64,000 nt of DNA, taken from positions 1 through 64,000 of the forward strand of contig CAXUDB010000004.1 of NCBI GenBank assembly GCA_964249755.1, in the 5' to 3' direction. The notes under the pieces were generated by a model, which did no database searches, was not told where the DNA came from, and worked only from the letters and a program-made list of their open reading frames with translations. The DNA comes from Ilyomonas sp964249755. GTDB taxonomy: Bacteria; Bacteroidota; Bacteroidia; Chitinophagales; Chitinophagaceae. The position numbers and the translations under genes are program-made. Shown here piece after piece: positions 40,992-49,500 of the stretch (position 1 is the stretch's first letter; each line of letters begins with the position of its first letter).

Positions 40992-42131
40992 ATGGGTTTA
41001 GGAACAAAAATGATTCATGCCGGCACGGAGCCGGATCCTTCTACCGGTGCGATTATGACACCGATTTACCAGACTTCCACGTATGTGCAGGAAGCGCCGG
41101 GCAAGAACAAAGGGTATGAGTATGCACGCTCGCAAAACCCTACGCGCTTTGCGTTAGAGCGCGCTGTGGCAGAAATAGAGAATGGAAAGCATGGACTGGT
41201 ATTCAGCAGCGGCGTGGCAGCAACGGATGCAGTGATTAAGCTGTTGCAACCTGGTGACGAAGTGATTGCGGCCAATGATATGTATGGCGGCACGTACCGT
41301 TTGTTTACTAAAGTGTTCGCAAAGTTTGGTATTAAGTTTCATTATGTGAACATGCAGGAGGTGAGCAATATCCAGCCGCTCATCAACCGGAATACAAAGC
41401 TGATATGGACAGAAACGCCTACCAATCCACTGATGAATATTACCGACATCGAGGCAGTTGCCAACCTTGCCAAGCCAAACAACATAATGGTTTGTGTTGA
41501 CAACACGTTTGCTTCGCCTTACCTGCAAAACCCGTTGGATTTAGGTGCCGATATTGTGCTGCATAGCGCTACCAAATACCTCGGCGGGCACAGCGATGTA
41601 ATACAAGGCTGCTTAATAATGAATGATGATAAGCTTCGCGATGACTTGTATTTCCTTCAGAAAAGCTGTGGTGCTGTGCCGGGTCCGCAGGATTGCTTTT
41701 TGGTGTTGCGCGGTATCAAAACACTTCATGTGCGGATGCAGCGGCATTGCGAGAATGGAGAAAAAATCGCTCATTTTCTGCGCAACCACGAAAAGGTGGA
41801 AACTGTTTACTGGTGCGGGTTTGAAGATCATCCCGGCTATGCCGTTGCCAAAAAACAGATGCGTGGTTTTGGCGGTATGATGAGCTTTGTTTTGAAAGAT
41901 GATAGCACAGAGGCAGCCATGAAAGTATTAACCTCTACCAAGATTTTTGCGCTCGCAGAAAGTTTGGGCGGCGTAGAATCGTTAATCAATCACCCGGCTT
42001 CTATGACGCATGCTTCCATACCAAGAGAAGAACGCTTGAAAAACGGATTGACCGATTCGTTGATACGCCTAAGCGTGGGCATTGAAGATGCGGAAGATTT
42101 AATAGAGGATTTGCGAAAAGCAATAGGGTAA
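40992..42131 (+). CDS. cystathionine gamma-synthase type PLP enzyme
   Basis: 379 residues of the Cys/Met-metabolism PLP family. Motifs: GLGTKMIHAGTEPDPSTGA, TPIYQTSTYVQ, YSRSQNP-like YARSQNPTRFALE, FSSGVAATDAV, TETPTNPLMNI, VDNTFASPYLQNPL, and the PLP lysine in HSATKYLGGHSDVIQG. These features fit cystathionine gamma-synthase or gamma-lyase; the two cannot be separated reliably by eye, and MetB is a plausible name. No SAM riboswitch was seen upstream. Confidence 0.9.
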   Translation: MGLGTKMIHAGTEPDPSTGAIMTPIYQTSTYVQEAPGKNKGYEYARSQNPTRFALERAVAEIENGKHGLVFSSGVAATDAVIKLLQPGDEVIAANDMYGGTYRLFTKVFAKFGIKFHYVNMQEVSNIQPLINRNTKLIWTETPTNPLMNITDIEAVANLAKPNNIMVCVDNTFASPYLQNPLDLGADIVLHSATKYLGGHSDVIQGCLIMNDDKLRDDLYFLQKSCGAVPGPQDCFLVLRGIKTLHVRMQRHCENGEKIAHFLRNHEKVETVYWCGFEDHPGYAVAKKQMRGFGGMMSFVLKDDSTEAAMKVLTSTKIFALAESLGGVESLINHPASMTHASIPREERLKNGLTDSLIRLSVGIEDAEDLIEDLRKAIG

Positions 42132-42185
42132 TATAATCACATCTATGACCCTGATAAGTCTTTAAATTGATAAAGTCGCTCACCC

Positions 42186-42776
42186 ATGAGCTATGATCTT
42201 CTTCTTGCAAATATTGCCAGACACATTCAACTTACCGAAGAAGAAACGGAATATGTTACTTCCCTGTTTGCATTTAAAGAAGTAAACAAAAAGGATTGCA
42301 TTTTGCGCGAAGGGCAGGTTTGCCGATACATTCATTATGTTCATTCGGGCGCTTTGCGGGCTTATCATGTTGACAAAGACAACAAAGAAGTTACCATTAT
42401 GTTTGCTGTTGCCGACTGGTGGATAACGGATATGTTTTGCTTTGTAAATGGAAAGCCGGCTATGGTATATATCGAAGCGATCGAAGACAGTTGTATCTTT
42501 CAGTTAAGCAAGGAAAACTTAGATAAATTATTTCTAACGCTGCCCCAATGGGAGCGGTTTTTCAGGATATTGATGCAGAATGCTTATATCCGGGAGCAAC
42601 TGCGGATGATGGAAAACTTATCGCTAACAGCTGAAGAGAGATATGATAAATTCTTAGCTAAGTATCCGCAGGTAGCAAAGCAGGTTACCCAAAAACAAAT
42701 CGCTTCATATCTTGGTATCACACCTGAATTTCTAAGTTCCATCCGCAAGAAGAAAACTGGAAAACCGCTTTCTTAA
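42186..42776 (+). CDS. Crp/Fnr family transcriptional regulator
   Basis: 196 residues. The N-terminal half is a cyclic-nucleotide-binding-type jelly roll (DCILREGQVCRYIHYVHSGALRAY, in parts; EVTIMFAVADWWITDMF). The C-terminal half has a winged-helix region with VTQKQIASYLGITPEFLSSIRKK as the recognition helix. The effector pocket lacks a clear cAMP-type RxS motif. It lies 55 bases after the PLP enzyme gene in the same direction. Targets are unknown. Confidence 0.85.
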   Translation: MSYDLLLANIARHIQLTEEETEYVTSLFAFKEVNKKDCILREGQVCRYIHYVHSGALRAYHVDKDNKEVTIMFAVADWWITDMFCFVNGKPAMVYIEAIEDSCIFQLSKENLDKLFLTLPQWERFFRILMQNAYIREQLRMMENLSLTAEERYDKFLAKYPQVAKQVTQKQIASYLGITPEFLSSIRKKKTGKPLS

Positions 42777-42836
42777 TCTACCTTAAGTTTTTTGATTCCT
42801 CCGCTTTCTTTCTTTGCACAAACAAAATTAAAAGCG

Positions 42837-43196
42837 ATGCTGATACTGATTGCCGGACCGTACAGAAGCGGCACTAACGATGATCCAAAACTTATGCAAG
42901 CCAACCTGAACCGATTAGAAGAAATGGCTTTACCCCTGTTTAGAAAAGGGCATGTTCCTATGATTGGTGAATGGGTAGCATTACCTTTGATTCATCTGGC
43001 AGGCTCCACAAAACCCGGCGATGCAGCATGGAAAGAGATACAATATCCGGTAGCGCACCGGCTACTCGAAAAGTGCGATGCCGTGCTGCGTATTGAAGGC
43101 GCTTCCAAAGGGGCTGATGAAGATGTAAGAGTGGCTGTGGAGCGAGGCTTGCCGGTTTATTATCGTATAGCGGATGTGCCGGATGCGGAGGAGTAA
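42837..43196 (+). CDS. DUF4406 / nucleoside deoxyribosyltransferase-like protein
   Basis: 119 residues from ATG 42837 (MLILIAGPYRSGTNDDP). IAGPYRSG at the start, PLFRKGHVPMIGEW, and CDAVLRIEGASKGADEDVRVA match DUF4406, a small relative of nucleoside 2-deoxyribosyltransferases. The EGAS-GAD region resembles the catalytic Glu motif of that fold. A T-rich TTTG box lies 20-25 bases upstream. The substrate is unknown. Confidence 0.72.
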   Translation: MLILIAGPYRSGTNDDPKLMQANLNRLEEMALPLFRKGHVPMIGEWVALPLIHLAGSTKPGDAAWKEIQYPVAHRLLEKCDAVLRIEGASKGADEDVRVAVERGLPVYYRIADVPDAEE

Positions 43197-43297
43197 AGTG
43201 TGAATTGATAAGGAATATCTTCAGTAGATACGCTCTTGTCATATTTTCATTCCCTAATCGAAATATTCTCCATAAAACTGCACCAACGAAATAAACA

Positions 43298-43314
43298 TGA
43301 TCTTTTTGAGATCA
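43298..43314. promoter_or_regulatory. small palindrome upstream of the toxin-antitoxin genes
   Basis: TGATCT-TTTTG-AGATCA, a perfect six-base inverted repeat about 115 bases before the antitoxin ATG. TA operons are commonly autorepressed at palindromes. This one is somewhat distant, so operator function is only a possibility. Confidence 0.3.
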
Positions 43315-43428
43315 TTTGTTAATGCGGTTTGATACATGAATCAGAGTATAAAGAGTAAGCGATAATTGTTAAGCAATCTTAAGATCGGTCGATACTTAAA
43401 TTCTTTACCTTAGTAGAAAATAAAGTTT

Positions 43429-43635
43429 ATGATTAACTGGGATGAACTTTTTGCGCTTCCTGCCGAAGAAAGAAAACAATTAGCCACCGACCTGTTGAAT
43501 AGTGTTGATGAGGAGATGCTTCGGCAGATACCAGACTGGAAAAAGGAATTGATTGAAGAACGGCTGAGATATCACGAAGAGAATAGAGGAGATGGAATTA
43601 GCTGGAAGGATACAAAGAAGAAATACGGGGCATGA
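43429..43635 (+). CDS. antitoxin, addiction module component type
   Basis: 68 residues, acidic and helical (WDELFALPAEERKQLATDLLNS, in pieces), ending RLRYHEENRGDGISWKDTKKKYG. This fits the small antitoxins paired with RelE/ParE toxins (addiction module component family). It overlaps the toxin start by four bases (ATGA, 43632-43635), the usual arrangement. It would bind and neutralise the toxin. Confidence 0.78.
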   Translation: MINWDELFALPAEERKQLATDLLNSVDEEMLRQIPDWKKELIEERLRYHEENRGDGISWKDTKKKYGA

Positions 43636-43937
43636 GCTGGCAGGTAATCATTGAAAAGCCTGCGCAGTTGGACATTGACGAAGCTTTTGCTTGGTATGAA
43701 GGTCAATCTATTGGTTTGGGCTTCCGTTTCATTCAGCATCTTGATGAAACAATTGAAGCTGTTATCCGTAATCCTTATTTCGCTTTTGCTGTAGTAAAAA
43801 GTGTCAGAAGCACTTCGCTCTCAGTCTTTCCGTATGAAGTTATTTACTTAATTGACGAACCAAAACAAACTGTATTCGTTTTAGCTGTTGGACATTTATA
43901 TCGGAAGCCGGGATGGTTCAGGCAACGGTTGAAATAG
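43632..43937 (+). CDS. RelE/ParE family toxin
   Basis: 101 residues. VIIEKPAQLDIDEAFAWYEGQSIGLGFRF is the ParE/RelE first strand and helices (W-Y-E, GLGFRF), and the tail YEVIYLIDEPKQTVFVLAVGHLYRKPGWF has the typical strands and the terminal basic residues. ParE toxins poison gyrase and RelE toxins cut mRNA; this cannot be decided here. It is coupled to the antitoxin. Confidence 0.82.
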   Translation: MSWQVIIEKPAQLDIDEAFAWYEGQSIGLGFRFIQHLDETIEAVIRNPYFAFAVVKSVRSTSLSVFPYEVIYLIDEPKQTVFVLAVGHLYRKPGWFRQRLK

Positions 43938-43963
43938 TATTGTTGGGTAAATAAAAGTTCATC

Positions 43964-44539
43964 TTAGCCTTTCGCCATTTCTATCTTCCACTCTCTTCTC
44001 CTCAGCAAATACCAACCGCCAAACAGCACCACCGAAAAGAAAACGGTACCATATAAACTATTCCTGTAAAAGATCAATCCATCGTTATAACACATCAGCA
44101 AGCCTGGCAACGTTTTCGGTCTTCCCCAGCCGCCGCCGGTAATCCAAACCAAAAAATTAGATAGTAAAAAATAAATGGTTGGCGCAGCTAAAGAAGTCAG
44201 CAGCACATTCAGTACGTTAATCCTTTTTATTAAAAAACCAATCATAGTCAGTAAGGCAAACAACAAATAATTCTCCCACTGTCCCTCATAAAAACCTTGC
44301 AGCGGGCTAATGCCGGCATGATACAACAACTCGTACAGCGCATCACTAATGAACATAGACAGCAGTGGAACTGCAAATGCCCATTTCTTGTCTTTGATAA
44401 ACACCGCACCGCCAAACAGCGACATGGCAATCTGCGGCGCAAATCCATAGGGTCTGCCGGGAACCACGCGGTATAAAGACGCTACGATAATCAGCAAAAG
44501 AAGCGATATAATAACAGAACGGTTAGTCTTCATCATCAC
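43964..44539 (-). CDS. DUF6580-like membrane protein
   Basis: 191 residues with about five membrane segments (VIISLLLLIIVASLYRVVPG, FGGAVFIKDKKWAFAVPLL, YLLFALLTMIGFLI, LLTSLAAPTIYFLLSNFLVW, FFSVVLFGGWYLL). The RPYGFAPQIAMSLFGG and TGGGWGRPKTLPGLLMCY motifs suggest the DUF6580 family (from memory). The start has three consecutive Met codons (44539, 44536, 44533). A TATTTTTG element at 44557-44550 (minus) ends 11 bases before the first. Confidence 0.62.
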   Translation of the reverse strand: MMMKTNRSVIISLLLLIIVASLYRVVPGRPYGFAPQIAMSLFGGAVFIKDKKWAFAVPLLSMFISDALYELLYHAGISPLQGFYEGQWENYLLFALLTMIGFLIKRINVLNVLLTSLAAPTIYFLLSNFLVWITGGGWGRPKTLPGLLMCYNDGLIFYRNSLYGTVFFSVVLFGGWYLLRRREWKIEMAKG

Positions 44540-44549
44540 AAAATATCGG

Positions 44550-44557
44550 CAAAAATA
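44550..44557 (-). promoter_or_regulatory. -7 promoter element of the DUF6580-like gene
   Basis: On the minus strand 44557-44550 reads TATTTTTG, an exact TAnnTTTG, with the first ATG at 44539. Confidence 0.55.
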
Positions 44558-44562
44558 GCGGC

Positions 44563-45780
44563 TTACGGTTCAGGAACAAAAGCCTTATACAAGAGTGCCT
44601 CTTCGGTTGCCGTAAGAGTGAAGGTTTCCACCGGCAGTACAGCGAACGACTGTCCTTTGCCAACCGCCAATGTATTGCTCCCGGCTATCTCCGCGCTGCC
44701 TTTTATTACGGTCCAGATCTCCAGCGACGAAGTAGTCGCTTCAACTGTTTCGCCCTTGCGGATATCTATTTTATGAATGCCGAAATCCGGCACGGGGCAA
44801 GGGTAGTTTTTTATAGAAAGGGTCACTTCATCGCCCTTCATCACCTGCGGCACAATACCCTCAAAGGTGGTGTGCTTCATCAGTTCCGGCACATCAATGT
44901 GTTTCGGCGTCAATCCACCACGCAGCACATTATCGCTGTTCGCCATCAGTTCCACATTCTGCCCTTCCAGATAAGCATGTGGCAAACCAGCGCCCTGAAA
45001 CACACCTTCCCCTTCCTTTACATTTACAATATTGAAAAAATAAATCGAATAAATGCCGCGGTCAATATCTTCTATCTCCTTTTCATTTTGATACAGCTTC
45101 GCTACCCACCAGCCCGGCTCGTGTTTGCCCGTTTCGTCCTTTTGCTTGCGTTCTATTTCGCGCTTCACTAAGGGCATTAAGGTCGTGTTCACTTCTTCTT
45201 GCGGAAGGTTCATCACATGCTCATACAAAGCGCGGTAGTTGCCTTCCCCAAAAATGGGCATCAGCTCCGCAAACTCAGGTGTGGACGCTAATACAGCCTG
45301 CAGCTTGTCCGCCGTTTTAAAGCCGTGCAGCAGCCAGAAATCGCTCAGCGCCACCATCACTTCCGGCTTGTGGTTTTTGTCTTTATAGTTGCGTTCTGAT
45401 GCGCCGATGAGAATGCCATTCGCTTCTTCGTTATGAAAGCCAACAGCAGCACCCTCCTTAGTAGGATGCACCTGGATGCTGAGCATATCCCGAACATCTA
45501 ATATCTTTAATAGATAAGGTAGTTCGCTAAACGATTGCCTTACGTCCTGGCTTAAAAAAAGGTGAGGATATTCGCCGATCAGTTTGTAGAGCGACAACTC
45601 GCCATTACGCGTTACTAATTGCGCCGAAGCCGATGGGTGCGCGCCCAGCCAGTATTCCGCATACGGCTGATGTTGCTTATTTTCGACACCCAGCCAGGCA
45701 GGGATATAATCATATCCGCCCCAGGCATAATGCTGAACTTTTCCTTTCAGCAACAGTATTTTATCCTGAATAAAACTCAT
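44563..45780 (-). CDS. manA: mannose-6-phosphate isomerase, class I
   Basis: 405 residues. It interconverts mannose-6-P and fructose-6-P. Motifs: GKVQHYAWGGYDYIPAWLG, AEYWLGAHPSASAQ, YLLKILDVRDMLSIQVHPTKEGA (zinc Gln/His; written in parts), KDKNHKPEVMVALSDFW (zinc Glu), VFQGAGLPHAYLEGQNVELMANSDNVLRGGLTPKHID (zinc His, catalytic Arg region). The C-terminal cupin half is intact. It is divergent from yraN. Confidence 0.94.
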   Translation of the reverse strand: MSFIQDKILLLKGKVQHYAWGGYDYIPAWLGVENKQHQPYAEYWLGAHPSASAQLVTRNGELSLYKLIGEYPHLFLSQDVRQSFSELPYLLKILDVRDMLSIQVHPTKEGAAVGFHNEEANGILIGASERNYKDKNHKPEVMVALSDFWLLHGFKTADKLQAVLASTPEFAELMPIFGEGNYRALYEHVMNLPQEEVNTTLMPLVKREIERKQKDETGKHEPGWWVAKLYQNEKEIEDIDRGIYSIYFFNIVNVKEGEGVFQGAGLPHAYLEGQNVELMANSDNVLRGGLTPKHIDVPELMKHTTFEGIVPQVMKGDEVTLSIKNYPCPVPDFGIHKIDIRKGETVEATTSSLEIWTVIKGSAEIAGSNTLAVGKGQSFAVLPVETFTLTATEEALLYKAFVPEP

Positions 45781-45809
45781 GGCTGCAATATTAGAATAAA
45801 CGGCAAAGA

Positions 45810-46163
45810 ATGGATAATAAAACTACCGGCAACAAAGGTGAAGATTTGGCGGCTGACTATTTATTAAAAAAGGGATACAATATTTTGCACCGCAACTGGC
45901 GCTTCCGCCATTTGGAGGTAGACATCATTGCCAGCAAAGGAAAATTCCTGCATTTCTTCGAAATCAAAACCCGTACGTCAGACAAATATGGCAAGCCCGA
46001 GGAAAGCATAAGCAGGGAAAAAATGAGCAACTTAAAAAATGCTGCCGAAGAGTATCAATACCTGTATCCGCAGTGGCAATACCTCCAGTTCAATGTCATT
46101 GCCATTATATTGCGTTACAACCAGGAACCGGAGTTTTTTTTAATAGAGGATGTTTATTTCTGA
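45810..46163 (+). CDS. YraN family (UPF0102) endonuclease-like protein
   Basis: 117 residues, the usual length. GNKGEDLAADYLLKKGYNILHRNWRF, then EVDIIASKGKFLHFFEIKTRT holds the E-D...E-x-K nuclease core, and GKPEESISREKMSNLKNAAEEY completes the pattern. The role of YraN is unsettled; it resembles Holliday-junction resolvase-type nucleases. Confidence 0.92.
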   Translation: MDNKTTGNKGEDLAADYLLKKGYNILHRNWRFRHLEVDIIASKGKFLHFFEIKTRTSDKYGKPEESISREKMSNLKNAAEEYQYLYPQWQYLQFNVIAIILRYNQEPEFFLIEDVYF

Positions 46164-46245
46164 TGAACAATAGAACACATATAACACGGCTTTAGTGCAG
46201 GGATAAAATATATAGAAGCTTATGTTGGGTTGTATCAGACTACAA

Positions 46246-46665
46246 CTACGGATTCACAAAAAACTGCACCGCTAGTTCATACCCTTTTAATCCCAATCCG
46301 CTGATGGTTCCTTTGCACTTTGCTGATATGTGCGACAGTCTTCTGAATTCTTCCCTTGCATGCACATTGCTGATATGCACCTCAATCACCGGTGTTGCGA
46401 TAGCCGCAATAGCATCGCCCATCGCAACAGAAGTATGCGTATAACCACCCGGGTTAATAATAATACCATCACTGCTGAATCCTTCCTGCTGCAGGTAATT
46501 AATCAATTCACCTTCCACATTGCTTTGATAATACTGAAAGCTGACAGCAGGATATTTTTCTTTCAGCGAAGTATAATAATCCTCAAACGTCTGGTTGCCA
46601 TAAACGCTTGGTTCACGTGTCCCCAGCAGGTTTAAGTTCGGTCCGTTAATAATGGTAATCTTCAT
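46246..46665 (-). CDS. aroQ: 3-dehydroquinate dehydratase, type II
   Basis: 139 residues from ATG 46665 (MKITIINGPNLNLLGTREPSVYG), the family start; a longer frame would overlap the neighbouring gene. It dehydrates dehydroquinate in the shikimate pathway. The catalytic Tyr is in REPSVYG, the Asn in IIINPGGYTHTSVA, and the His in VEVHISNVHAREEFRR-type IEVHISNVHAREEF. It supplies the pathway that leads to chorismate and so to the trp genes, but it is not in the operon. Confidence 0.95.
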   Translation of the reverse strand: MKITIINGPNLNLLGTREPSVYGNQTFEDYYTSLKEKYPAVSFQYYQSNVEGELINYLQQEGFSSDGIIINPGGYTHTSVAMGDAIAAIATPVIEVHISNVHAREEFRRLSHISAKCKGTISGLGLKGYELAVQFFVNP

Positions 46666-46696
46666 GCGTACCGCAATTGGGGAGCAAAATACCTCA

Positions 46697-47689
46697 TTAT
46701 TTTGAGGACGCTGCATCCACAAAATAAACAAAGTCAATCAGCGAGGAGTAAGTGCCGGGCTTAGTCACATCATAATCGTTCAGGTCAATCTGCAAATCGT
46801 ATTGACCGGCAGCAGGGATGGTGTAAGTATAGGAATAAGTATCGTCTTTCTTCTGCAAAAGTCCCTTCTCCTGAAACCCTTTTTGCTTGCTTAACAGGAT
46901 GATGCTTTGCAAAGGTTTCTTCGAAACAAACGAAAACCGCACACGGCTTCCCGCCGTAGTCTCAATTAGTGATTGTGCCGGCAGGCAACGGCTCACTTCA
47001 TTCTCTTTGGCGCCTAAACAAACACCTGGGTAAGTAATAAATTGCGCCCAGCTTATTGTGTCAGCCAGCAATTGCCATTCGCTTTTTTTGGGGTAATGGT
47101 CTAAAATAAAAGTCTCGGGTTCGGTAAAGAAGTAATAGTCATTGGTAGCCCAAATAAATTGCTTTGTGCCTTCCAGGGTATAGCCGCTTCCCCAGGTCGG
47201 GTCGGTCAGGTTCCATTTACCGTTAAGCCACACCGCCGCCCAGGCATGATTTACAGCAAAACGTGCATTTACAAAACTCTGCGTGCCCGTTCTGCCAAAG
47301 CCGTCGATTTCTTTGCAGGTAATACCGCACTCGTTGCAAAGCCAGCAAAATACATTTACATAACCCGCACAGATAGTGCTTTTATATTTCAGCACCGAAT
47401 CAATATTTGTCGCTGTATGTTGAGGCTTGCCGTTGCTTCTTTCCTCGGTGTAAGAAATATTCTTTGCCACCCATACATAAGCTGCTTTTATGCGCGAAAG
47501 AGAATCCGGATATTGCTGGGTAATACGATACGCCAGTAGATTTAAATCTTTAGAAGAAGATACCTGTATATGTTGCGAAGCAATAAAGCGTTCAATCTGT
47601 TGTAACGATGCCGTCTGTGCACTTAACAACTGAGTAAATAACAAGCCAAACAAAAGCCACAAAGCGCTTTTTATCCTATTCTTTTCCAC
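46697..47689 (-). CDS. secreted transglutaminase-like protein
   Basis: 330 residues with a signal peptide (ALWLLFGLLFTQLLSAQ). The core transglutaminase-like triad is Cys107 in KSTICAGYVNVFCWLC, His148 in FAVNHAWAAVWLNGKWN, and Asp163 in LTDPTWGSGY. It belongs to the periplasmic group with a KYKSTICAGY motif that often acts as protease or peptidase. A C-terminal beta domain (TAGSRVRFSFVSKKPL...) follows. The substrate is unknown. Confidence 0.82.
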   Translation of the reverse strand: MEKNRIKSALWLLFGLLFTQLLSAQTASLQQIERFIASQHIQVSSSKDLNLLAYRITQQYPDSLSRIKAAYVWVAKNISYTEERSNGKPQHTATNIDSVLKYKSTICAGYVNVFCWLCNECGITCKEIDGFGRTGTQSFVNARFAVNHAWAAVWLNGKWNLTDPTWGSGYTLEGTKQFIWATNDYYFFTEPETFILDHYPKKSEWQLLADTISWAQFITYPGVCLGAKENEVSRCLPAQSLIETTAGSRVRFSFVSKKPLQSIILLSKQKGFQEKGLLQKKDDTYSYTYTIPAAGQYDLQIDLNDYDVTKPGTYSSLIDFVYFVDAASSK

Positions 47690-47797
47690 CTCCCTAAATT
47701 ACATCATTCCACCTTTTTCTTGGTGTAACGTTTTATTAAATCATCGTTTCAAAATCGGTTGATTGTCTATATAATCAATAACATTATTCAAAATAAA

Positions 47798-47830
47798 AAA
47801 CCTGTAAGGAGTAAGATGCCTTACAGGTTT
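47798..47830 (-). terminator. intrinsic terminator of carA
   Basis: AAACCTGTAAGG (47798-47809) and its complement (47819-47830) enclose nine bases. On the minus strand the stem is followed by a T-rich tail. It lies just beyond the carA stop at 47860. Confidence 0.88.
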
Positions 47831-47859
47831 AATCATTGACTTATTTATCAGACAGTTTT

Positions 47860-48975
47860 CTACGCAGAAGTTCCCTTGCGCTCTTCTATCATCTTAATAA
47901 AATCATCAAACAGGTACCGGCTGTCAAAAGGTCCCGGTGTGCTTTCCGGGTGATACTGTACACTAAAAGCAGGCTTGCCTTTTACGCGGATACCTTCAAT
48001 GCTGTTGTCGTTCAGGTTCAGGTGCGTAATCTCGATGCCTTCGTGGTTGCGCACCGCTTCAGGGTCCACACCAAAGCCGTGGTTCTGTGTGGTAATCTCG
48101 CATTGTCCTGTAATGATATTCTTCACCGGGTGGTTCAGCCCGCGATGCCCATGGTGCATTTTAAACGTAGGAATATCGTTCGCCAGCGCCAGTAATTGGT
48201 GACCTAAGCAAATACCAAATACCGGTTTTTCTTCTTTTAAAATTTCTTTCAGGTTGGTAATGGCATAATCCATCGCCGCCGGGTCGCCGGGACCATTGGA
48301 AATAAAATAACCATCGGGGTTAAACTCCCGCACACGTTCCAGCGATGTATGCGCAGGGTGCACACGCACATGCGCGCCACGGTCAGTAAGGCATTTTAAG
48401 ATATGCCGCTTAATGCCGTAATCCATCACCGCAACCTTGTAAGGGGCAGCCGGGTCGCCCAGTTCATATTCTTCCTGGGTGCTCACGGTGCTGGCAAGTT
48501 CCAGCCCATCCATATCGGGCACTTCCAGCAGCTTTTGTTTCAATATTTCTACATCCAGAATTTCCGACGAAATAATACAGTTCATTGCGCCCTTGGTGCG
48601 CACATGTGCTACCAGCGCACGCGTATCAATGCCTTCAATGGCAACAACATTGTTTTTAATTAAATATTCTTCCAGCGAGCCTTCCGCCTGGTAGCGCGAA
48701 AAGCGTTCTTCCAGGCTGCGTCCAATCAAACCTTTAATCTTCACCGTATCGCTTTCTCGGTCTTCGCCTTTTACGCCATAGTTACCAATATGAACATTGT
48801 TCATAATCAAAATCTGCCCGTAATAGCTCGGGTCGGTAAACACTTCCTGGTAGCCGGTCATACCGGTATTAAAGCAAAGCTCGCCGGTAGCGGTTCCTTT
48901 TTTTCCAAACGCGCAACCCTGGAGAACGGTGCCATCGGCAAGAACTAAAACAGCGGGCGGTTGTGATGCTGACAT
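47860..48975 (-). CDS. carA: carbamoyl-phosphate synthase small chain
   Basis: 371 residues. It releases ammonia from glutamine for carbamoyl phosphate, used in pyrimidine and arginine synthesis. The N-terminal domain has LVLADGTVLQGCAFGKKG, GELCFNTGMTGYQEVFTDPSYYGQIL (in parts) and GIDTRALVAHVRTKGAM. The amidotransferase has FISNGPGDPAAM, GICLGHQLLALA (nucleophile Cys), HHGHRGLNHPV and YHPESTPGP (His-Glu). carB is not in this window. Confidence 0.96.
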   Translation of the reverse strand: MSASQPPAVLVLADGTVLQGCAFGKKGTATGELCFNTGMTGYQEVFTDPSYYGQILIMNNVHIGNYGVKGEDRESDTVKIKGLIGRSLEERFSRYQAEGSLEEYLIKNNVVAIEGIDTRALVAHVRTKGAMNCIISSEILDVEILKQKLLEVPDMDGLELASTVSTQEEYELGDPAAPYKVAVMDYGIKRHILKCLTDRGAHVRVHPAHTSLERVREFNPDGYFISNGPGDPAAMDYAITNLKEILKEEKPVFGICLGHQLLALANDIPTFKMHHGHRGLNHPVKNIITGQCEITTQNHGFGVDPEAVRNHEGIEITHLNLNDNSIEGIRVKGKPAFSVQYHPESTPGPFDSRYLFDDFIKMIEERKGTSA

Positions 48976-49080
48976 GGTGTGTTATTGAAGTTTGGGTGCA
49001 AAGAAATTTATTTGAGAGAATATATGTTGTGAAAGTTTTGAACAGGCGTGAAATCAATGGTTCTGCGGCGGGGCGCTAAT

Positions 49081-49130
49081 AAAAAGAGCCGGTACTCTCT
49101 TTTATTGAAAAAGAGCACCGGCTTCTTTGA
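49081..49130 (-). terminator. intrinsic terminator of the UPF0391 gene
   Basis: AGCCGGT (49087-49093) pairs with ACCGGCT (49117-49123), and the stem continues as CTCT/AGAG and a TTTT/AAAA part. On the minus strand it is followed by a T-rich run. It is 68 bases beyond the stop of the small membrane gene at 49198. Confidence 0.8.
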
Positions 49131-49197
49131 TAAGATAAGTTTATCCTGTCGTAATATATCCATCCCAAGTCAGAGGGCAACTGGTAAATATCCGTTT

Positions 49198-49365
49198 CTA
49201 TTTGCCAAAAATCTTTGCGCCGAAAATCAACGTCAGCACAAACAGTACAATAAAAATGAAGAACAATACTTTGGCAATCTCAGCAGATCCTTCGGAAATT
49301 CCGCCGAAACCGAAAATAGCTGCAATGATAGAGATAACGAAGAAAATAGCTGCCCACTTAAGCAT
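49198..49365 (-). CDS. DUF1328 / UPF0391 small membrane protein
   Basis: 55 residues on the minus strand, from ATG 49365-49363 to TAG at 49200-49198. It reads MLKWAAIFFVISIIAAIFGF, then GGISEGSAEIAKVLFF and LFVLTLIFGAKIFGK. The LKWA start and the GGI...A-I-AK-LFF-F core are the DUF1328 signature. It has two membrane helices. Homologues are stress-inducible small membrane proteins of unknown role. It is short enough to be missed by length cut-offs. Confidence 0.9.
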   Translation of the reverse strand: MLKWAAIFFVISIIAAIFGFGGISEGSAEIAKVLFFIFIVLFVLTLIFGAKIFGK

Positions 49366-49487
49366 AATTGTAAATTTTAAAATTCAGTTAATAATAAGGG
49401 TATAATACAATTTTGTGCCAATTATTAAAACACGCTTTACACCATCCGGCACATCCCCACCCGTAATCCGTGTCATCCGTGTTCCAT

Positions 49488-49495
49488 TATCTTTG
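49488..49495 (+). promoter_or_regulatory. -7 promoter element directly before the phosphatase gene
   Basis: TATCTTTG, an exact TAnnTTTG, ends five bases before the ATG at 49501, so the mRNA would begin at or near the start codon. The dispersed motif ATCCGTGTCATCCGTG lies just upstream (49467-49482). Confidence 0.6.
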
Positions 49496-49500
49496 CCGCC

